64,000 nt of DNA from Desulfonatronum thiosulfatophilum (lineage in GTDB: Bacteria > Desulfobacterota > Desulfovibrionia > Desulfovibrionales > Desulfonatronaceae): positions 43,673 through 107,672 of the forward strand of contig NZ_FMXO01000016.1 of NCBI RefSeq assembly GCF_900104215.1, read 5' to 3'. This document shows, in pieces, positions 1 through 8,155 of this stretch (position 1 is the first letter of the stretch; every line of letters begins with the position of its first letter). Under the pieces are notes generated by a model, which had not been told where the DNA came from, searched no databases, and saw only the letters and a program-made list of their open reading frames with translations. The translations under genes and the position numbers were made by a program.

Positions 1-3000
1 CCCCGAAATCTCCGCGCCCGTATTTGTTGATGAACAGAATTTCATGGGTTTGCATATCCGCGACATAAATCAGGGCATTGATGCTGTCCAAAACCGTCAT
101 CAACCGTTGATGCGCGGCCTGAGCCCGTTCTTCAGCCAGCTTGCGATCCGTGATGTCCGCAAAGATGCAGGCAAACTGATTTGGAGCAGGTCTGAAGGCC
201 GAGACCAGGAAATGCTTGTCCAATTCCCTGGTGAAATTTTCAAATGTAATCGGCTCCCCCGTGATGGCGACATGTGCATAGGACTCGATCCAATGCTTTT
301 CCGTATCCGGAAGTACATCAAGGACAGACTTGCCGACAATCTGGTCGCTCTTGAATCCGGTCATCTTCTCAAAGGCGGGATTGACCGCAAGAAATCGATA
401 ATCAATGGGATTACCAAGTGAATCACAGATGATCTCGTGCACCGCGAAGCCATTGAGCATCTTCTTGAACAACGTTTGATAATCCTGCTCTGCTTTACGC
501 TTCTCCGTGATGTCTTCAAATGTTGCATAGACTTGAAAAGGCGTTGTTTCGCCAGGCTGAAAAAGCGGAATCGCGGTAATGGCCAGCCAGATGTGCGTGT
601 TCTTGCCCGGGTGAAACACGCCGCGGATCACGGGCCCCAGCTTCTGCCCCGTGCGCAGGGCGATCATGGCCGGATGATCCGTCCCTGGGACCTCGGCACC
701 GTCCTCGTGAATCATTTTCCAGCGCGGATCCATGGATGTCTTGCCCAGCATCTGTTCCAGAGACAGGCCCAGAATCTGCTCGGCCGCGGGATTGGTTGAG
801 ATAATGGCGCCATCAGCGGAATGATAGACCACTCCCTGGGACATGGTCTCAAAGAGCTGTCGATGCTTTGTTTCGCTGGCCCGCAGCGCGTCTTCCGCCT
901 CCTTGATTTTGGTGATGTCCACAAACGAGACCAGGGTTCCGGAAAAAACCTTCGGCCCCACGGCATAGGGAATGACCCGCATCAGGTGCCACTGGCCATT
1001 CCCGGCTCGGACCTCCAGCTCCTCCAGGTTGCCGTGCCGATGCACCTCCTCGATGATCCGGATCGGATCGACATTCTCCAGGTTATGGGAAATGTGTGTT
1101 AAAGGACGTCCAACATCCCCATCCAAGAGCTTAAAAATCTCTGTTATTTTCGGAGAAAAGCGCCGAATCTCCATATTCTCGTCCAGCAGAAGCTGTCCGA
1201 TCTGGCTGGCACTCAACAAATTGTCGACATCGTTATGCAGTTCGCTCAGTTCCATGATCTTGGACTGGTACTCGGAATTCACCGAGTACAGCTCTTCGTT
1301 GGTGGACTGCAGCTCTTCATTGGTGGATTGCAATTCCTCATTACTGGCCAGCAGCTCTTCGTTGGTTGCCTGAAGTTCCTCATTGGCCGTCTCCAACTCC
1401 TCCACCGTGGCCTGCAGGTTTTCCCGATTGAATTGCAGTTCCTGCTCCAGATCGTTGATGCGCTGCTCGGCCTCGTGAGAAAGATCATAGGTCTGTACGC
1501 TCTGCGTCGAATCAGAGGTCGCCGGCTTTCTGACCTCATTCAGAAAAACGGCCACCAGCGGCTCCTGTCCTTTCTTTTGCGGCAACGGCTTGATCCGCAA
1601 ATCCACCATCTTGAAGCCATCCTGATGGCGCAGCCTGATGTTTGAAAAACGCAGCGACTCCTGTTTGCGAAAAACCTTTTGGATGCCCGTGGACAAGGGA
1701 ATGGCCAGATCCTTGGCCGCCATCTTGGAAATATCCGTGGAGAGCTTGCCCGAAGGCAGTTTGAAGTAGCCTTCGGTATTGCCGATAATATGCAATACTT
1801 CCATCTGCTCATTTACAATCACGGCCAGGTGTATGAAATCTTCGCTCAACGCGTCGATGAAACGTTCCAGAACACGATCCTCGCCGCTCCGCGGATCCCG
1901 GCGAGCTCCGGTAAAAGGTCTTCCGGATTCTCGATAATTAAGGTTCGGAACCTGCGGCAGTTCACTGGAATCCTTGCCGTGCTTGATTCGTCCCTTGGTA
2001 CGATAAACTTTGCATTTGTGGTCCAGATTTTCAAAATAATCGCCCATATCGCCGATCGTCTCGCTGGTGCCCAAAACCAATATCCCACGCAGGTTCAGAG
2101 AAAAATTGAAAAACTCAAAAACTTTGCGCTGCAAGACCGGTTGCAGATAAATAAGCAAGTTGCGGCAGGAGATCAGATCTATGTTTGTAAATGGTGGATC
2201 CTTGATCAGATTGTGTTGGGCAAAGACGACCATTTCCCGAATGTTCCGTGAAATCTGATAGCTGTCCTTTTTTTTGTAGAAATACTTGGCCATCAGCTCT
2301 TCTGGAATATCCGCGGCAATGCTTTCCGGGTAGACGCCGTTTGCCGCGAATTGGACCGCGTTGCGATCTATGTCCGTGGCAAATATCTTCAGATCGCGGT
2401 TGATTCCGGATTCCAGCATGTATTCCTTGGCCAGAATGGCCATGGAATACGCCTCCTCTCCCGTGGAACACCCGGCAATCCAGAACCTGCTTTCGCGATT
2501 GGCGGCCCTGTCGAGGACGTCAGGCAAACACTCTCGCCGAACATAGTCGAAAACTTCCCGGTCCCGAAAAAAACGGGTCACTCCGATTAAAAATTCCCGA
2601 AAAAGCGTGGCGGCCTCAGCAGGATAGTTTTGCATATAAGCCACATATTCCCGGATCTCATCGATCCGGTTGATGGACATGCGCCGTTCAATCCGCCGGG
2701 TTACCGTGCTGGGCTTGTAATACGTGAAATCTACCTTGAACTTCTCACGCAAGATGGCAAAGATCCGCGTCAGGGCATCCTCATCGCTGATCACGGTTTC
2801 GGAACGTTCCGCTTTGATCACAAATGGATGTTTGGCATAAGACAGTAATCGTTTGGGCATCTCGTCCGGCGGCAAAACAAAGTCCACCAGCCCGGTGGAA
2901 ACAGCCGCTCTGGGCATGCTGTCAAACTTGGCCGAATCTTCACTTTGCACCATGACCATGCCGCCGAATTCTTTGATCACCCGGACTCCACGCATCCCGT

Positions 3001-3466
3001 CACTGCCTGATCCGGATAAAATTACGGCAACTGCCTTTTCCCCCTGATCCTCGGCCAGAGAGCGTAGAAAAATGTCGATAGGCAGGTTGATGATTCCTCG
3101 AACATGCTCCTGATCATTCAAGAGCAACTTTCCGTGAAAAATGGTCAAATTTTTCTTGGGCGGGATCAAATAAATGTTATTGGGCAGGACCAACATCCCG
3201 TCCTCGGCGCGATTCACCTTCATCTCGGTTTTTTTGGAAAGGATTTCCACCATCAGACTCTTATAATCAGGCGAAAGGTGCTGGATGACCACAAAGGCCA
3301 GCCCGCTGTCCGAGGCCATGCCTGAAAAAAAAGACTCAATGGCTTCCAATCCGCCGGCAGATGCACCCACGGCAACGTACAGTGATGGCCTGGAGTGAGT
3401 TGAAGATGTAGCATCATTGAATGGCACATCTTGTTTAAACATACTGGAGGAGGTTGATTTAGGCAT
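1..3466 (-). CDS. CheB-CheR-PAS hybrid chemotaxis/sensor protein (3' end off window)
   Basis: About 1155 residues are visible in one uninterrupted frame that continues past the left edge. The start is the ATG at 3464-3466. Order of parts: a CheB methylesterase domain (about residues 29-199, with VGASAGG, QHLSPD and SGSGSDGMRG carrying the Ser, His and Asp of the active site); a CheR methyltransferase domain (about 225-490, with VTRFFRD, WIAGCSTGEEAYS and SCRNLLIY); a Glu/Asn-rich coiled coil (about 662-735, repeats such as STNEELQ); then at least four PAS modules, the last one cut by the edge. The family joins receptor methylation and demethylation domains to PAS sensing, often with a C-terminal histidine kinase or GGDEF domain, which would lie outside the window. 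CheR without a receptor-binding partner nearby suggests regulation other than classical chemotaxis. Architecture is certain; the output domain is unknown. Confidence 0.93.
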   Translation of the reverse strand, partial: MPKSTSSSMFKQDVPFNDATSSTHSRPSLYVAVGASAGGLEAIESFFSGMASDSGLAFVVIQHLSPDYKSLMVEILSKKTEMKVNRAEDGMLVLPNNIYLIPPKKNLTIFHGKLLLNDQEHVRGIINLPIDIFLRSLAEDQGEKAVAVILSGSGSDGMRGVRVIKEFGGMVMVQSEDSAKFDSMPRAAVSTGLVDFVLPPDEMPKRLLSYAKHPFVIKAERSETVISDEDALTRIFAILREKFKVDFTYYKPSTVTRRIERRMSINRIDEIREYVAYMQNYPAEAATLFREFLIGVTRFFRDREVFDYVRRECLPDVLDRAANRESRFWIAGCSTGEEAYSMAILAKEYMLESGINRDLKIFATDIDRNAVQFAANGVYPESIAADIPEELMAKYFYKKKDSYQISRNIREMVVFAQHNLIKDPPFTNIDLISCRNLLIYLQPVLQRKVFEFFNFSLNLRGILVLGTSETIGDMGDYFENLDHKCKVYRTKGRIKHGKDSSELPQVPNLNYRESGRPFTGARRDPRSGEDRVLERFIDALSEDFIHLAVIVNEQMEVLHIIGNTEGYFKLPSGKLSTDISKMAAKDLAIPLSTGIQKVFRKQESLRFSNIRLRHQDGFKMVDLRIKPLPQKKGQEPLVAVFLNEVRKPATSDSTQSVQTYDLSHEAEQRINDLEQELQFNRENLQATVEELETANEELQATNEELLASNEELQSTNEELQSTNEELYSVNSEYQSKIMELSELHNDVDNLLSASQIGQLLLDENMEIRRFSPKITEIFKLLDGDVGRPLTHISHNLENVDPIRIIEEVHRHGNLEELEVRAGNGQWHLMRVIPYAVGPKVFSGTLVSFVDITKIKEAEDALRASETKHRQLFETMSQGVVYHSADGAIISTNPAAEQILGLSLEQMLGKTSMDPRWKMIHEDGAEVPGTDHPAMIALRTGQKLGPVIRGVFHPGKNTHIWLAITAIPLFQPGETTPFQVYATFEDITEKRKAEQDYQTLFKKMLNGFAVHEIICDSLGNPIDYRFLAVNPAFEKMTGFKSDQIVGKSVLDVLPDTEKHWIESYAHVAITGEPITFENFTRELDKHFLVSAFRPAPNQFACIFADITDRKLAEERAQAAHQRLMTVLDSINALIYVADMQTHEILFINKYGRGDFG

Positions 3467-3553
3467 AACGGACCTTTCGCTGGAGGAAATTGATGTGTGA
3501 CTTTTTAATAGGCAGGAACGTAGCTCTTCAACATTCTGATTCGTAGTATTTGA

Positions 3554-3605
3554 ATTTGCTGATTTTGCGGCTTCGCATACTTGTTGAGCCAGGACACGAT
3601 GATTC
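3554..3605. repeat. degenerate arm of the ~220-bp dispersed palindrome
   Basis: GATTTTGCGGCTTCGCATAC followed by TTGAGCCAGGA matches the internal part of the full copies at 6096-6311 and 35657-35880 (TTTGCGGTCTCGCATG...TGAGCCAGGATTCG). The second arm and both ends are missing, so this is a decayed fragment. Confidence 0.55.
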
Positions 3606-4267
3606 CGCGCCTATATTGTGCTGAGAGGTTCAAGCATGTCGGAGACTGAACTCAGGATGTTGCAAAGCCGGAGAATGATTTGCAATGGACATTATCAATG
3701 GCAAACCGGAACAAAACGGGAAAGCAGCGAGGAAAGCAATCCGGATCTAATACGAAGAGATTAAGGATACCTTGAACGATCCGCCGGGCACTGCTATCAA
3801 TGGTAATGCTCCAAAATTACTTCAAAGGTCAAGTTGTTGGCATATGCAAACCATACCTTTTGTTAGCAGGCTCTGCGAATGGCTTGCTCTTGTCCTGGAT
3901 TCAACCGGCAAAAAAAACACCTCGGCTTCGATATTCTGAAACCAACTCCATTTATTCCTGCCTTGCCCGGCAACCCTGAGGACTGAGTCTGCGGGGTATG
4001 TTCAGTATTTCCTGATTTTGCACTGCGCAGAATGCCTTGAATCCTTGGAATAGTTTTACTCGTGTGAATCAAGTCTGCATATTGAGAGAATCGGTAGTCA
4101 ATAACATGGCAAATGCGGCATGATTTGGGCAGATCGCAGACCTAGCCATTCCCCTCGTGTGTCCTCATGAGCGCGCCGAAAGCAAAAAATCACAACTAAT
4201 AAAAACTTCTAAAAATTTTATAAATATTTATAATACTATGAATTTTTAAGAATAGTGAGAGAAGTAG

Positions 4268-4294
4268 TTGAAGTTCTCCAAAGTTTACTATAAT
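4268..4294 (+). promoter_or_regulatory. possible promoter placing repB on a leaderless mRNA
   Basis: TTGAAG at 4268-4273 and TATAAT at 4289-4294 (15-bp gap, shorter than ideal) sit immediately upstream of the repB ATG at 4303. Transcription would then begin at or within a few bases of the start codon. No Shine-Dalgarno sequence precedes that ATG, which fits a leaderless message. Confidence 0.35.
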
Positions 4295-4302
4295 ATAATG
4301 AC

Positions 4303-5301
4303 ATGAATACGAACGATGATTTTGTTCTCGTAAAATCAAATGCTCTTAAAACCAACGCTCTTGTTGACGCCATGTCTGATCTGGGGCTTCAAGAATTGCG
4401 TTTTCTGGCTTTCGCGGCGTCACGATTGCCCCACGACCTCAAGGCCGAAAAAGGCAAGCCGTACGACATGGAGATTGATGTCCCGGCTCTTGTCGAAAAC
4501 TTCGGAATAAACCCTCAAGATGCGTACCGGGAAATCAAGATCCTGGCAGACCGCCTTACTCGCAAAATCATCGAGTTTGATGACGAATCGGGCGCGGAAA
4601 TCGCTGTCGGCCTGCTTTCAAACCGCAAATATGACCACGGGAAGGGTCGTCTCTGGTTCCGTTTTGATGAGAATCTGCTGCCGCATTTGATGGGCCTTAC
4701 CGAACGATTCACGAAGCACCGCATCAAGGACGTCTATCAGTTTCAAAAGCCCTCCACTTGGCGCGTCTATGAACTGCTGAGACAATACAAGGAGATCGGG
4801 AAGCAGGAATTCGAGATCGAGGAACTGCACTGGAAACTCGGTTTGGCCGACAAATATCCTCGCTTGGTGGATTTGCGAAAATGGATCCTCGATCCCGCGA
4901 TTTTGGAGATCAACGCCGCTTCGGACATCCTGGTCGACTACTCGCAGAAGAAACGAGGCCGCCGGATCGTTGCTCTGATCTTCCACATCCTGGAGAACAA
5001 AGGTTCGGGCGCAACAACGCGAAAATCTCATGGAACATCCCGAAAGCCTTCAGTGTCCGCACAATCACCCCAGGACTCCGCGCTAGTTCGGATGTTACGC
5101 GAAGAATACCGAGTATCTCCAAAACAATCGCGACAACTGGCGGAACTCGGATCTCACGACAACGGATTCATTCTCGATCTGCTCCCGAAATTGCGTTTGC
5201 GATGGGAGCAGGCAACGGAAAAGAAAACCACTCTCGGCACGTATATTTCGAAAGCACTACGCGAGGAGTTATTGCACAAGAATTCATTGATTGGGAATTG
5301 A
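4303..5301 (+). CDS. repB: Rep_3-family (RepB) plasmid replication initiator
   Basis: 332 residues. The first ~230 residues form the paired winged-helix Rep_3 fold typical of iteron-plasmid initiators: an N-terminal VKSNALKTN...LGLQELRFLAF segment and a central FTKHRIKDVYQFQKPSTWRVYELLRQY block, followed by a second winged helix with WIL. The C-terminal ~100 residues form a charged tail. Such proteins bind an origin and start plasmid replication. The gene sits in low-GC DNA between a chemotaxis hybrid and a mobile repeat, with no parA/parB or mobilisation genes, so it is probably an orphan left by an integrated plasmid. An alternative is a chromosomal or prophage initiator. There is no visible ribosome binding site. 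Confidence 0.85.
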   Translation: MNTNDDFVLVKSNALKTNALVDAMSDLGLQELRFLAFAASRLPHDLKAEKGKPYDMEIDVPALVENFGINPQDAYREIKILADRLTRKIIEFDDESGAEIAVGLLSNRKYDHGKGRLWFRFDENLLPHLMGLTERFTKHRIKDVYQFQKPSTWRVYELLRQYKEIGKQEFEIEELHWKLGLADKYPRLVDLRKWILDPAILEINAASDILVDYSQKKRGRRIVALIFHILENKGSGATTRKSHGTSRKPSVSAQSPQDSALVRMLREEYRVSPKQSRQLAELGSHDNGFILDLLPKLRLRWEQATEKKTTLGTYISKALREELLHKNSLIGN

Positions 5302-5426
5302 TGCCTCAGCATTCGGCAAATCTTGGGAACATTCAGATGCGTTCCCGCTGGCTAATAAAATTGCTGAAGATTGAAAGCGACACAGCTGGATATTTCGCTG
5401 TTATTATGAGGCGTGAACGCATCTAA
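5301..5426 (+). CDS. possible 41-residue ORF coupled to repB
   Basis: The ATG at 5301 overlaps the repB stop (TGATG), a typical arrangement for translational coupling. The predicted peptide is basic and partly hydrophobic (MRSRWLIKLLKIES near its middle). I recognise no family. Without the coupling there would be no reason to call it, and it may be chance. Confidence 0.25.
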   Translation: MPQHSANLGNIQMRSRWLIKLLKIESDTAGYFAVIMRRERI

Positions 5427-5518
5427 CTGAACGTACAACAACGTGATTTTTCGGGTAACAATCAGGTGATCATCTCCACGGTTGAAAGGTAAAAGACTTT
5501 TACAAAAGGGAGAGAGCA

Positions 5519-5785
5519 ATGACGGATCAGGAATACGTCCGGGCCGCAAAGACGAAAATGGAGCACAACCATTTTTGGAATGAAGATCTGGGAGATTCCG
5601 AGCAACAACCGGAATCGCAAGCCATCGAGGCAATTCGAGAGCATGCCCGGTCATTTGAAAAAATCAGAAAAAAATTTATTAAAGAATTAGCAAATAAAGA
5701 TAAAATACGAAATCAATATCTGCGGTACCTGTTACATTCCGCAAAAGAAACCGAGAAGTCATACCCGTCGCAAATGACCCGGTAA
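5519..5785 (+). CDS. small hypothetical protein
   Basis: 88 residues, highly charged and probably mostly helical: Glu/Gln-rich in the middle, then a Lys-rich stretch (FEKIRKKFIKELANKDKIRN). A clear ribosome binding site (GGGAGAGAG) lies a few bases before the ATG. I do not recognise the family. It lies downstream of the plasmid-type initiator in the same low-GC stretch and shares its strand, so it could be part of the same imported piece. Confidence 0.5.
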   Translation: MTDQEYVRAAKTKMEHNHFWNEDLGDSEQQPESQAIEAIREHARSFEKIRKKFIKELANKDKIRNQYLRYLLHSAKETEKSYPSQMTR

Positions 5786-6095
5786 CCGATTACCCACCTT
5801 ATTTCGAACTCAATTCAAGGGCATGTTGTTATGACAAAATAAATGCCAACGCAGCATCATCAGCGATCGTATCATCTATTTCCTATTAACCACAGCGAAT
5901 TATGTGCCGGGGCAACTTGTGCTTTTTTTCGCAAGAGACCGCGTCAACCTGCATGATCCGGGAAGGTATCGACAGTCCATCTTTGCGCTACAGCAGTTCC
6001 CGATTGCTTCCCTCATTCTGCAGACGCCTCTTCGAAGCGTCCGCCATCGTTCCCATGCAACGCCCACATCCTGGCTGCTCAAGTTTAACATCAAC
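5786..6095. other. 310-bp gap without a recognisable gene
   Basis: Overlapping short frames on both strands (around 5900-6160) have no ribosome binding site and no family features. The stretch leads directly into the palindromic element starting at 6096. Confidence 0.5.
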
Positions 6096-6311
6096 GTAAC
6101 TATTCAGCATAAAGTACCCAGGATTGGTCCGGCTTGCCTTGATTTGCGGTCTCGCATGTTTGACTGAGCCAGGATTCGTTCATCAAACATTGCCAAGCAC
6201 TTGAAGCTCCAAATGCTGTTTATTCACGCAATGGTTTGATGCTACGAAACCGGCGAAGGAGTCTGCGAGGCCGCTAAATCAAGGAAAGCCGGACCTCAGC
6301 TGAGTAGTTGC
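6096..6311. repeat. full copy of the ~220-bp dispersed palindrome
   Basis: Begins GTAACTATTCAGCA and ends CTGAGTAGTTGC, which are imperfect inverted ends. The two arms (GGTCCGGCTTGCCTTGAT on the left, its complement near 6271-6293) can fold into one long hairpin. Related copies lie at 35657-35880 and 51349-51570, with decayed ones near 3554 and 24910. The size, inverted ends and absence of coding sequence fit a MITE-like non-autonomous element. Its right end supplies the last codons and stop of the methyltransferase read leftwards from 6931. Confidence 0.8.
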
Positions 6312-6931
6312 ACATCAACCGGCTTTTTCCGCTCCAAACACTCCCGGACTCCTGGCATGGATTTGGGCCAGGATACGAAAAGTCCCCGCTCCGTCAGCAT
6401 ACCAGGACGCTGCCGGCAATCCTCCCACCACTCCCGATCCTTGTGCATTTTCAAGAGTTTCGCGGCCTGGTGAGCTCCCCAATGGTTTTTGTTCGTAATC
6501 GTGACATGGGTTTGGCTGTCGTGCATCACGATAATCCCTGATCCGAGACAAAGCGCCGCCAGGGCATCAATCAACGCGGGGGCGCCATGATCCCCATCGA
6601 TCAGAATCAGGTCAGGCGTCGGCAGATCCAGGTGCTGAATCGGCTCGGTATAGAGGCTCCAGCGCGTTTTCGGCATCTCGTTCAATATAGCGATCAACTG
6701 CCAACGCGGCTTGATTTCCACGACATGCAGATGAAAGCCGGCTCCATCCTTCTGGGACTGGATAAACGCCGCGGTGCTGGCGCCCCGGAAGCTGCCGATC
6801 TCCACAACGTTGAGCAACCCCGGCATCATAGCCAGACCATAGAGAATCTGGATATGCGGAAAATCCATGTTCCAATGGATCTTTTCATCCGGTTCCATTA
6901 CGAATTGATACGGGCCGAAATCAAAACCCAT
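6296..6931 (-). CDS. class I SAM-dependent methyltransferase
   Basis: 211 residues from the ATG at 6929-6931; an in-frame TTG two codons upstream is better spaced from the AGAGGAG site, so the start is uncertain. Motif I is VVEIGSFRGAST, with the acidic residue of the SAM site in VVEIK ~30 residues later and LILIDGDHGAPALIDALAAL as the motif IV/post-IV region, as in Methyltransf_24-type proteins (e.g. cephalosporin hydroxylase and FkbM-like relatives). The substrate cannot be told. It stands alone. The C-terminal residues QLLS and the stop come from the adjacent palindromic repeat, so the original C-terminus may have been replaced. Confidence 0.8.
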   Translation of the reverse strand: MGFDFGPYQFVMEPDEKIHWNMDFPHIQILYGLAMMPGLLNVVEIGSFRGASTAAFIQSQKDGAGFHLHVVEIKPRWQLIAILNEMPKTRWSLYTEPIQHLDLPTPDLILIDGDHGAPALIDALAALCLGSGIIVMHDSQTHVTITNKNHWGAHQAAKLLKMHKDREWWEDCRQRPGMLTERGLFVSWPKSMPGVRECLERKKPVDVQLLS

Positions 6932-7375
6932 GAACAATACAACTCCTCTCAACCGAACAACGGCATCAGTTTTCTACACCCTCTTCCGCTCGCAAACGGA
7001 TGTCCTCCCGAATTTGACAAAACGGGCGGTTCAATATGGATGCCATGCAGGCAGCATCCGCAACGCGATAATTGAATGGAATCACGAAGAAACACGGGCA
7101 GATTTCTCCACAACAAGAATCATTTCTTAATAATTAAGAATTCTGGTCCAAGCCTGAACGGTTTTCGCAGGTTGTCGCCATGGCTTACAGTCGTTTCAAT
7201 TACGGCATTCCAAGGCTTTCAGGCCTATCAACACCTTCTCAAAGGAAGATGAACAACCGCTTCCGAACAATGGGGCCATTAAGATTTCCGGCATTACTTT
7301 TGGCACAAGACCGGCATGAACAAATTCTGGAACATTTTTTGATATTCGGACCCATCTCGTTCCTGGAGGGAAGCC
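6932..7375. other. divergent intergenic region
   Basis: A 444-bp gap between the leftward methyltransferase and the rightward hydrolase operon. It must hold promoters for both, but I cannot place convincing boxes. Overlapping short frames here lack signals. Confidence 0.45.
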
Positions 7376-8155
7376 ATGAAAATTTTTGTTTGGACATTCC
7401 TGTTGTTCTTTCTTGCACTGCCCGCACACGCCGAAGTGGTGGCAAAGACCGTGGAATATACCATCGACGGCGAACAATTCGAGGGCGTGATCATCTACAC
7501 TGAAGCCGCGGATGCTCTCAAACCGGGCATCCTCATGGTTCCGAACTGGATGGGGCCCACGGAGCAGTCGCGGGAAAAAGCCGCGCGGGTGGCCGGGGAT
7601 TCGTATGTCGTGTTCATGATCGACATGTACGGTACAGACATCCGACCACAGGACACCGGCCAGGCCAGAACCGCCGCCGCACGGATACGGGAGGACAGAT
7701 CCCTCATGCGCCTGCGGGTCAATGCCGCTCTTGAGGTGTTCAAGGAGCAGGGCGACGTCGTACCTCTGGACACCTCCCGCATTGCCGCCATCGGGTTCTG
7801 CTTCGGAGGCGAGGTCGCTCTGGAGCTGGCGCGTAGCGGCACGGAGCTGAGCGGAGTGGTTTCCTTTCACGGCACTCTGGGCACAGCCGATCCGGCTGAT
7901 GCCCAAAATATCAGGACAAAAATCCTGGCGCTGCACGGCGCGGACGATCCGCTGGTGCCCGACGACCAGGTTCAAGAATTCATCAATGAAATGCGTGAAG
8001 CCGATGTGGACTGGCAGATGATCCACTACGGCGGAGCCGTGCATTCCTTCACCGATCCGTATGCTCAAATGCCCGGCACGGCCGAGTACCATCCGGTGGT
8101 GGCTCGGCGGGCATTTGCTGCCATGGAAACATTTTTCAAGGAAATATTTCAATGA
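7376..8155 (+). CDS. secreted dienelactone-hydrolase family protein
   Basis: 259 residues with a Sec signal peptide (residues 1-19, ending LPAHA). The alpha/beta-hydrolase core carries the DLH-type nucleophile elbow GFCFGG (Cys142), the acid in HGADDPLVP (Asp190/191) and the histidine in GGAVHSFTD (His223), so the Cys-Asp-His triad is intact. DLH enzymes hydrolyse dienelactones and related esters or lactones; the real substrate is unknown. An exported form in a deltaproteobacterium suggests a periplasmic ester or lactone. GGAGGGA precedes the ATG. The stop overlaps the start of the next gene (ATGA), so the two are probably co-translated. Confidence 0.88.
   Translation: MKIFVWTFLLFFLALPAHAEVVAKTVEYTIDGEQFEGVIIYTEAADALKPGILMVPNWMGPTEQSREKAARVAGDSYVVFMIDMYGTDIRPQDTGQARTAAARIREDRSLMRLRVNAALEVFKEQGDVVPLDTSRIAAIGFCFGGEVALELARSGTELSGVVSFHGTLGTADPADAQNIRTKILALHGADDPLVPDDQVQEFINEMREADVDWQMIHYGGAVHSFTDPYAQMPGTAEYHPVVARRAFAAMETFFKEIFQ

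Larger units (their letters stand above)
3467..4302. other. 836-bp intergenic stretch, low GC towards repB
   Basis: I see no convincing gene here; the one 69-codon minus-strand frame (3863-4072) has no family resemblance. A degenerate arm of the dispersed palindrome lies at 3554-3605. From about 4190 the DNA becomes strongly AT-rich (runs such as TAAAAATTTTATAAATATTT near 4210-4230), which would suit an origin or promoter for the repB gene that follows. I do not see clear iterons. Confidence 0.6.

Noticed and set aside
3863..4072. 69-codon minus frame upstream of repB
   Set aside because: No ribosome binding site, no family resemblance, unusual composition.
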